64,000 nucleotides of DNA, taken from NCBI RefSeq assembly GCF_006494715.1, contig NZ_CP041151.1, positions 4,002,223 to 4,066,222 of the forward strand, read 5' to 3'. This DNA is from Shewanella sp. SNU WT4 (lineage in GTDB: Bacteria > Pseudomonadota > Gammaproteobacteria > Enterobacterales > Shewanellaceae). Shown here one piece after another: positions 58,676 to 64,000 of this stretch (positions are counted from its first letter, which is position 1; the number at the start of each line of letters is the position of its first letter). The position numbers were made by a program, and so were the translations under genes. The notes under the pieces are model-generated. The model saw only the letters and a list, made by a program, of their open reading frames with translations. It was not told where the DNA came from and made no database searches.

Positions 58676-59014
58676 ATGACGATGACAGACACTGAGTTTC
58701 ACCGTTTAGCCGATGAAATTTTTCAGCAAATTGAAAATGCTATTGAAGCCGCGATTGATAATGACGGCGCCGATGTTGATATTAATGCGAGCGGTGGCGT
58801 GCTGCAGCTTGAATTTGAAGACGGTTCAAAAATTGTCATCAACAAGCAAGAGCCATTACATCAGATTTGGGTAGCGACCCGTTTTGGTGGTCATCACTTT
58901 GAGTTAAAACAAGGCTTATGGCTTGATAACCGCAGTGATGTTGGTGAGTTTATTCCTTTCATTGAGCACTCTATTGCCCGCCAAGCCCAAATTACTATCA
59001 AGATCCAATCTTGA
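58676..59014 (+). CDS. cyaY: Frataxin-like iron protein CyaY
   Basis: 112 residues. Acidic first helix ([19 protein letters not shown]) and beta strands with the conserved [19 protein letters not shown] region and [16 protein letters not shown]. Frataxins regulate iron-sulfur assembly with IscS. Divergent from lptM and convergent with cyaA. AAGGA ribosome-binding site upstream. Confidence 0.94.
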   Translation: MTMTDTEFHRLADEIFQQIENAIEAAIDNDGADVDINASGGVLQLEFEDGSKIVINKQEPLHQIWVATRFGGHHFELKQGLWLDNRSDVGEFIPFIEHSIARQAQITIKIQS

Positions 59015-59040
59015 TGAGTGAGTGCGCTTAGCTTTATCGC

Positions 59041-59064
59041 TTTGTAACTTTGTAACTTTGTAAC
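59041..59064. repeat. Tandem 8-base repeat, three copies
   Basis: TTTGTAAC occurs three times without gap, in the short space between the converging cyaY and cyaA genes. Not in a coding region. Confidence 0.8.
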
Positions 59065-59072
59065 TTGGGCGA

Positions 59073-61487
59073 TTAAAACTGACCGTTAAGCTCAGCACTT
59101 GAAAAACCAAAGGGTAAGACGGCAAGCTCGCCGTCTCCTTGCTCTAATGAGTAAAACTGCGGCAAATTAAAGCCAAGCGCGGCGATGGCTTTATCTTCAA
59201 ATATTGACTCACTACTGATGTTGCGCACTAACGTCACCATATCAAGGTTCGACTCGACATAATGACTGAGCTCATTTTGCTCATTGAGAACAAACACATA
59301 AATTCCAGTTTCACGCTCGCGCAAGAAGTATTGCACTACGCCAAAGCTCGCCATTTCGCGCGCGGCAATGGGCAACACAGATAATGGCTGCTCACCTAAA
59401 TTGGGGCGCGCAATTTCTTCAAACTTAATTTGCGCTTGCGTATCAAGATGCTTGATATCCGGCTCAATACTGTAAGACATGCCATCAGAGCCAAAGGTCA
59501 GCTTGTAGCAACTTGGACCGATAAATAGATGGCGCACTAAATAAGTACCGCCTTGATGATGGCTTAAACGCGCCGCCTGCTGCGCTATGCAATTGACCGC
59601 CAGACTTAGCTGCTGCTTTAAGCGCTGACTGTGGCAAATTACTGAGATATCTACCTTTTTAGGGGCACGGCGCAAACCATGACTGACTTTATGCAAGGCT
59701 TGTAAGATGGCGCTATTACCTGAATAGCGCACGCAGTGACACTCGCCCCAACTATTAACACTAAAGACATCAATACTGGCGAGCATATTCTGCTTGGCTA
59801 ACCCCAAAGACAAGACATTGCCTTGGGTGTAATCCACCATCATCTCTTGCCCTTGCCAGCGCGCAGTCGGATCATCTTCTAAGTTAAGAATAAAAATCAG
59901 CTGTTTAAAATACCAAGGGATAGATAAGTCGCGCCCTGAAATGAGATTTGAGCCCACCTTGATGGTTTGCACTAACTCGCGGCACAGGCGCGCATAATCA
60001 ATTAACACACTCGGATCGGAGCGATGCGCTTGGCGTACCCACAAGGTGCGCTGATCGGCCACACCATTAAGGCAAGCCCAGCACAATAAGGCGCCCTTAG
60101 TTTCTGCCCGCGCAACAACTTGGGCATGCTCGCCCTCACCGCGCCATAATTGATACTTTCCAGGGTCGCCGACTATGGTGAGTTTTTGCTCCCAAATAGA
60201 CTGACTCCACAGCATGTTGAGTTTTACAATTTGGTGTTTTGACTCAACAAAATAAGTCGATAACTTACGCGACAACATATTAAGTTCGCTAAAACGTAAG
60301 CGCTCGTTTAATTGCTGACACGAGGCAAATTGCAGCAGCACTTGATAGCACTCGAGCATCACTTCGTTAAGCTGCTGATTAAACCATTGCAGCTGCACGC
60401 TATCCCATTGATGGCAATTATCCAGTAACTCAATTAAATCGCTGTGCCAGCCCCAACTCGTCACTAAGCTCTTTATCTTATGAAAGCGCCAGTCATTGCT
60501 ATTTTGGCTATCGCTTAGGCGCACGCCGCATTTTAAATAAAAACAGCGACGTACAACTTCAAGGCGCTTATGTTCTTCGCGTTTAACTAAGTACTTTTCT
60601 ATCGACAGATACAAGAGCAGATAAGGGTCCGTTTCCGATGAAAAATCCCCTTGAGTTAAGCCTTGCCACACTTGCTCGCTAATTAAGGCGGTGCGCGGAA
60701 ATTGACTGGCATAAGCTTCCAGTAGCATAACCTTTAACAAGGCTTTATGGGGTTTGACTAACCCTTTATAGAGCTGCCATAAACTAGCGCCAAAATACTC
60801 ACTGGCAGGCAATTGCGACACATCACCCAAATACAACACGCTAGAGTCAGAAGACGCGTTAGGCCACCAAGCGATGGGGCGCCCCGCTAAATGAATATGA
60901 TTGCGATAAAATTCTTCCAGCAATAACCAATGCTGCACATTGCCGCTATGCTCTTTGCCGAGTAATTGCCGCTGGCCACTGCCCTTAGTAATAAACTGAT
61001 CGGCATGCACTAGATAACAATTCATCTCGAGCTGAAATTCAGCGTACCACTGGCAAATACTGCGGGCTTTAGCCATTAAGGCGTGCGTCTGGGTATCGGT
61101 AAATTCTTGCTCTATCACCAACCAAATATCGAGATCGCTTTGCTGATTTTGACCAAAAGTTGCCGTGCTTCCCATGGCAAATACACCGGCAATGGCAGGC
61201 GCAGCTTGGGCGTTATTATTAATGGCTGGAAAATCGAGAAGCTTAGCCACATTGTCTTCAATGTCACCGCCCATATAAGCTTCAACCCCATGGGGCGTGA
61301 GCGGGCCATTAAAGCCTGGTAATTGAGGATCGTTATGATGAAACAACCAAGGAATAAGATGCAATAACTGCCGCTGCAAGGGGGTCATCAAGGCTTTGGC
61401 ACGGGCAAGTCGCACCCGATTTAAGCGCGCTGAAAGCTGGATTTTGTCCCGCAAGCTGGTCGAGTTGAGCAACCCAGTTGTTTGCAA
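59073..61487 (-). CDS. cyaA: Class I adenylate cyclase
   Basis: 804 residues if it begins at the TTG at 61487: AAGGA ends eight bases upstream and E. coli cyaA is also known to start with TTG. The frame is open to an ATG at 61547, which would give 824. Catalytic nucleotidyltransferase motif MGSTATFGQ ... SDLDIW (about 107-125), EYFGASLWQLYKG and the C-terminal glucose-sensitive regulatory region, which ends GELAVLPFGF. Makes cAMP for CRP; activity is controlled by the PTS protein EIIA-Glc in relatives. Confidence 0.94.
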   Translation of the reverse strand: MQTTGLLNSTSLRDKIQLSARLNRVRLARAKALMTPLQRQLLHLIPWLFHHNDPQLPGFNGPLTPHGVEAYMGGDIEDNVAKLLDFPAINNNAQAAPAIAGVFAMGSTATFGQNQQSDLDIWLVIEQEFTDTQTHALMAKARSICQWYAEFQLEMNCYLVHADQFITKGSGQRQLLGKEHSGNVQHWLLLEEFYRNHIHLAGRPIAWWPNASSDSSVLYLGDVSQLPASEYFGASLWQLYKGLVKPHKALLKVMLLEAYASQFPRTALISEQVWQGLTQGDFSSETDPYLLLYLSIEKYLVKREEHKRLEVVRRCFYLKCGVRLSDSQNSNDWRFHKIKSLVTSWGWHSDLIELLDNCHQWDSVQLQWFNQQLNEVMLECYQVLLQFASCQQLNERLRFSELNMLSRKLSTYFVESKHQIVKLNMLWSQSIWEQKLTIVGDPGKYQLWRGEGEHAQVVARAETKGALLCWACLNGVADQRTLWVRQAHRSDPSVLIDYARLCRELVQTIKVGSNLISGRDLSIPWYFKQLIFILNLEDDPTARWQGQEMMVDYTQGNVLSLGLAKQNMLASIDVFSVNSWGECHCVRYSGNSAILQALHKVSHGLRRAPKKVDISVICHSQRLKQQLSLAVNCIAQQAARLSHHQGGTYLVRHLFIGPSCYKLTFGSDGMSYSIEPDIKHLDTQAQIKFEEIARPNLGEQPLSVLPIAAREMASFGVVQYFLRERETGIYVFVLNEQNELSHYVESNLDMVTLVRNISSESIFEDKAIAALGFNLPQFYSLEQGDGELAVLPFGFSSAELNGQF

Positions 61488-61561
61488 TAGTAATGTCCTT
61501 GATATTGCTATGAAGTTCCAAAGACGCATTTTAACAAAAATACTCACGCTGTTGGAATATT

Positions 61562-61577
61562 TGTGAACTAAATCACT
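61562..61577. promoter_or_regulatory. CRP-type site between cyaA and hemC
   Basis: TGTGA-ACTAAA-TCACT: both halves of the CRP consensus (TGTGA-N6-TCACA) match with one base off. It lies 75 bases upstream of the cyaA start and 116 before hemC, and a TATAAA directly beside it could be the hemC -10. E. coli cyaA is repressed by cAMP-CRP, so the site suggests autoregulation, possibly touching hemC too. Confidence 0.6.
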
Positions 61578-61692
61578 ATAAATAGCGTGAATAGACTCTT
61601 TCTACTTCAAAGATTTCGGCAGAGCTTCCTGACATCCCCCTAGCCACGGTGATAGCATTAACTAAATTAATCGTCCTGATGGAATAGAAAGC

Positions 61693-62625
61693 ATGTCACA
61701 ACAACTTATCCGCATTGCCACCCGTAAAAGCCCTTTGGCTATGTGGCAAGCCGAATTTGTCAAAGCCGAATTAGAGCGTATTCACCCAGGGTTGCAAGTG
61801 GAATTGCTGCCTATGAGCACCAAAGGTGACATCATTCTCGATACGCCTTTAGCTAAAGTGGGCGGTAAAGGCTTGTTCGTTAAAGAACTCGAAGTGGCCA
61901 TGTTAGAAAATCAAGCCGATATTGCCGTGCACTCAATGAAAGATGTGCCAGTCGATTTCCCGGAAGGGTTAGGCTTAGAAGTGATTTGTGAGCGCGAAGA
62001 TCCACGCGATGCCTTCGTATCTAATCACTATCAAACCATTGAAGAATTACCGCAAGGCGCCATTGTCGGTACCTCAAGCCTGCGTCGCCAGTGCCAACTG
62101 CGCGCTCGTCGTCCAGATTTAGTGATTAAAGACTTACGTGGTAACGTGGGCACTCGTTTAGGCAAGTTAGATAATGGCGAATATGATGCGATTATCTTGG
62201 CGGCTGCAGGCTTAATTCGCCTTGAATTACACTCACGCATTGCTAGCTTTATTAGCGCCGAAGATTCGCTGCCAGCCAACGGCCAAGGTGCTGTGGGCAT
62301 TGAATGCCGCACCGATGACGTGAGAGTTAAAGCATTGCTTGCGCCACTTGAGCACATTGAAACTCGCTACCGCGTATTAGCCGAGCGCGCTATGAACACC
62401 CGTTTAGAAGGCGGTTGCCAAGTGCCTATCGGTGCGTTTGCTGTAATTGATGGCGATAGCATGCACTTGCGCGGCTTAGTGGGTAGCCCAGATGGTAGCC
62501 AGATAATTACTGCTGAAATCACAGGCCATAAGCAAGATGCCGTGCAAATGGGTGTCGACTTAGCCAATGACTTACTTGCGAAAGGCGCCAAGACTATTTT
62601 AGATGCCGTATACGCGACGGCGTAA
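61693..62625 (+). CDS. hemC: Porphobilinogen deaminase
   Basis: 310 residues. Binds its dipyrromethane cofactor through Cys in [14 protein letters not shown] (about 242). Other family motifs: [52 protein letters not shown] and [14 protein letters not shown]. Joins four porphobilinogens into hydroxymethylbilane. First gene of hemC-hemD-hemX, divergent from cyaA as in E. coli. Confidence 0.97.
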   Translation: MSQQLIRIATRKSPLAMWQAEFVKAELERIHPGLQVELLPMSTKGDIILDTPLAKVGGKGLFVKELEVAMLENQADIAVHSMKDVPVDFPEGLGLEVICEREDPRDAFVSNHYQTIEELPQGAIVGTSSLRRQCQLRARRPDLVIKDLRGNVGTRLGKLDNGEYDAIILAAAGLIRLELHSRIASFISAEDSLPANGQGAVGIECRTDDVRVKALLAPLEHIETRYRVLAERAMNTRLEGGCQVPIGAFAVIDGDSMHLRGLVGSPDGSQIITAEITGHKQDAVQMGVDLANDLLAKGAKTILDAVYATA

Positions 62626-63345
62626 ATGAAAGTCTTATTGACGCGGCCTCACGGCCGCAATCAAGACATGATAGATAGCTTAACCGCCCGTGGCATTGCG
62701 CATCTGGTGGCGCCTTTACTCGCGGTAGCCGAGGTGCCAGCAAGTCAACATTTGCTCACTAAAGAGCAAGTGCTGAGCTCAGATATATTGATATTTGTTA
62801 GCACGAATGCCGTTACTTTTGGTAAACAAGCCTTGGGGCAAGAGTGGCCGCAAGATAAGCAATATTTTGCCGTCGGCCAAGCCACTTGGGCGGCGCTAAA
62901 AGCCGATGGTATTGAAGCTTTGCAAGCCCCTCTTGATTGCCAAGAAACCGAAGGACTGCTGACATTAGCTGAGCTCAATCAAGTCACTAATAAACAAGTC
63001 GTGATAGTGCGCGGTAATGGTGGCCGAGAAGATTTAGGCATCATCTTGCAGCAGCGTGGCGCTAAGGTTAGCTTCTGGCAAGTGTATCAAAGAGTATGCC
63101 CAGCATTAGCAACAGGCGCGGCTTTAGCTTGGTACCAATTTGGCATAGACACCATAGTTGTTACCAGTGGCGCCGTACTGGAAAACCTTATCACCTTGGT
63201 GCCAAAAGAATTATTTCCTTGGCTGCAAGCATGTCATATTATAGTTCCGAGTAACCGAGTCGAACGCCAGGCAATCGCCCTAGGCATGCTAAAGGTCACC
63301 AACGCAGGTGGAGCGCATAGCCAAGCCATGATGGCAGCTTTGTAA
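62626..63345 (+). CDS. hemD: Uroporphyrinogen-III synthase
   Basis: 239 residues; its ATG directly follows the hemC stop codon. The family is weakly conserved, but LLTRPHGRN, FVSTNAV, VRGNGGREDLG and VVTSGAVLENL fit. Closes and inverts ring D of hydroxymethylbilane. Cytoplasmic. Confidence 0.92.
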   Translation: MKVLLTRPHGRNQDMIDSLTARGIAHLVAPLLAVAEVPASQHLLTKEQVLSSDILIFVSTNAVTFGKQALGQEWPQDKQYFAVGQATWAALKADGIEALQAPLDCQETEGLLTLAELNQVTNKQVVIVRGNGGREDLGIILQQRGAKVSFWQVYQRVCPALATGAALAWYQFGIDTIVVTSGAVLENLITLVPKELFPWLQACHIIVPSNRVERQAIALGMLKVTNAGGAHSQAMMAAL

Positions 63346-63351
63346 TCATTG

Positions 63352-63390
63352 CCTTGATGCCTAGCAAATTATTCAATCTAAGCATCAAGG
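63352..63390 (+). promoter_or_regulatory. Inverted repeat covering the hemX ribosome-binding site
   Basis: CCTTGATGC (63352-63360) pairs perfectly with GCATCAAGG (63382-63390) around a 21-base loop, in the short space between hemD and hemX. The 3' arm contains AAGG, the Shine-Dalgarno sequence nine bases before the hemX ATG at 63400. The hairpin could lower hemX translation. Confidence 0.45.
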
Positions 63391-63399
63391 ATTGCTTTC

Positions 63400-64000
63400 A
63401 TGAAAAAACCACAGGTCGAGAATAGCCCTATGAGTACTGAAGCCGTAGACACTAATGACGCTTCTGCTCAGTCAGATAAACTCGAGCCTAATCATGGAGC
63501 CACTCATGAAAGCAGTCATGAACCCAGCCATGAGGTTAGTTCTAAGACTATTTCTGAGGCCAGCAAGGCCACAACTCCCCGCGTGCGAACTCAAGCGACA
63601 CCCAAAACTAACAAACTGGTATGGCTGGTTTTATTCTTGCTACTGCTGATATCTCTCGGGGCATTAGCAGTTAGCGCTTGGCTATATCAGCAAATCACTC
63701 AACAAAAATCTGAATTTATGGCTGAACTGAGTGAGCAGCAAAGTCAATTCCAGCAAGAGTTGAGTGCACCGCAAGCTAAAATTGCGGAACTCAGCCAGCA
63801 ACTACAAGCCATATCAAAAACGTCCATTCAAGTTGATAATCTGCAAAAAAATCAGCAAGGCTTAACCCAAAAAGTGTCAGCATTGGCGCAGCGCAGCCCA
63901 ACCCATTGGATAGCGGCCGAAGCTCAGTACTTAAGCTCATTAGCCGGCAGAAAACTGCTGCTAGAGCAAGACCCAGCCACAGCGGCGCAGTTATTAATCG
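63400..64000 (+). CDS. hemX: HemX protein, N-terminal part
   Basis: Starts at ATG 63400 with AAGG upstream and runs off the right edge (about 200 residues visible). Ser/Thr/Glu/His-rich cytoplasmic tail of about 67 residues, one membrane segment at about 70-92 (LVWLVLFLLLLISLGALAVSAW in part), a Gln-rich coiled coil (SEQQSQFQQELSAPQAKI region) and then WIAAEAQYLSSLAGRKLLLEQD, a HemX family pattern. Known in relatives as a membrane protein co-transcribed with hemCD; enzymatic role unproven. Confidence 0.85.
   Translation, partial: MKKPQVENSPMSTEAVDTNDASAQSDKLEPNHGATHESSHEPSHEVSSKTISEASKATTPRVRTQATPKTNKLVWLVLFLLLLISLGALAVSAWLYQQITQQKSEFMAELSEQQSQFQQELSAPQAKIAELSQQLQAISKTSIQVDNLQKNQQGLTQKVSALAQRSPTHWIAAEAQYLSSLAGRKLLLEQDPATAAQLLI

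Overview
The window reads as chromosomal DNA of a Shewanella-like gammaproteobacterium (order Alteromonadales). That placement is inferred from a complete MSHA type IV pilus locus, the gene order around tatABC, hslVU, trxA/rho, dusB-fis and cyaA/hemCD, and moderate base composition. It is mostly conserved core genome with two insertion sequences and two broken genes.

Layout. Positions 1-14357 (minus strand): MSHA pilus operon, mshI to mshP, driven by a good sigma-70-type promoter at 14464-14492. It carries two tandem MshA-type major pilins, each followed by its own terminator. Next comes csrD/mshH (degenerate GGDEF-EAL regulator of Csr small RNAs), a single-domain malic enzyme, rpmE with an L31-type leader hairpin, a FimV-like LysM protein, priA and a DedA membrane protein. 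22948-29100: argS, ftsN, hslVU with a textbook sigma-32 promoter, two small conserved genes and rraA. 29316-40104: ureohydrolase, ubiEJB, tatABC, a secreted protein, tatD, a diguanylate cyclase, hemB and a periplasmic thioredoxin-like protein.

40198-41504: IS110/IS1111-type insertion sequence with subterminal inverted repeats and a structured 220-base non-coding right end, a candidate guide (bridge/seek) RNA. It sits between gppA and the gppA terminator. 41521-48337: gppA and rhlB facing trxA and rho, then prmA and dusB-fis. 48517-50483: a gene for a bacterial OGFr-domain protein split at about its fourth codon by an IS4-family element with a 9-base target duplication; removing the element in silico restores the frame. 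50743-52257: a CSS-EAL c-di-GMP phosphodiesterase with one in-frame stop. 52714-54027: an AlbA_2 DNA-binding protein and the iron-sulfur repair gene ytfE with an NsrR-like site. 54061-58606 (minus): yigB, xerC, DUF484, dapF, lysA, lptM. 58676 to the end: cyaY, convergent cyaA (TTG start, CRP-like site upstream) and divergent hemC-hemD-hemX, the last running off the window.

Themes: pilus assembly and its control by cyclic di-GMP (MshE N-terminal motifs, CsrD, GGDEF and EAL proteins); haem synthesis (hemB, hemCDX); ubiquinone synthesis (ubiEJB); protein export (tatABC); stress proteolysis (hslVU); and lysine/cell-wall precursor supply (dapF, lysA). I found no large unknown operon. The most unusual signals are the IS110-type non-coding end, the reversible-looking IS4 disruption, the EAL nonsense codon and the duplicated pilin with paired terminators.
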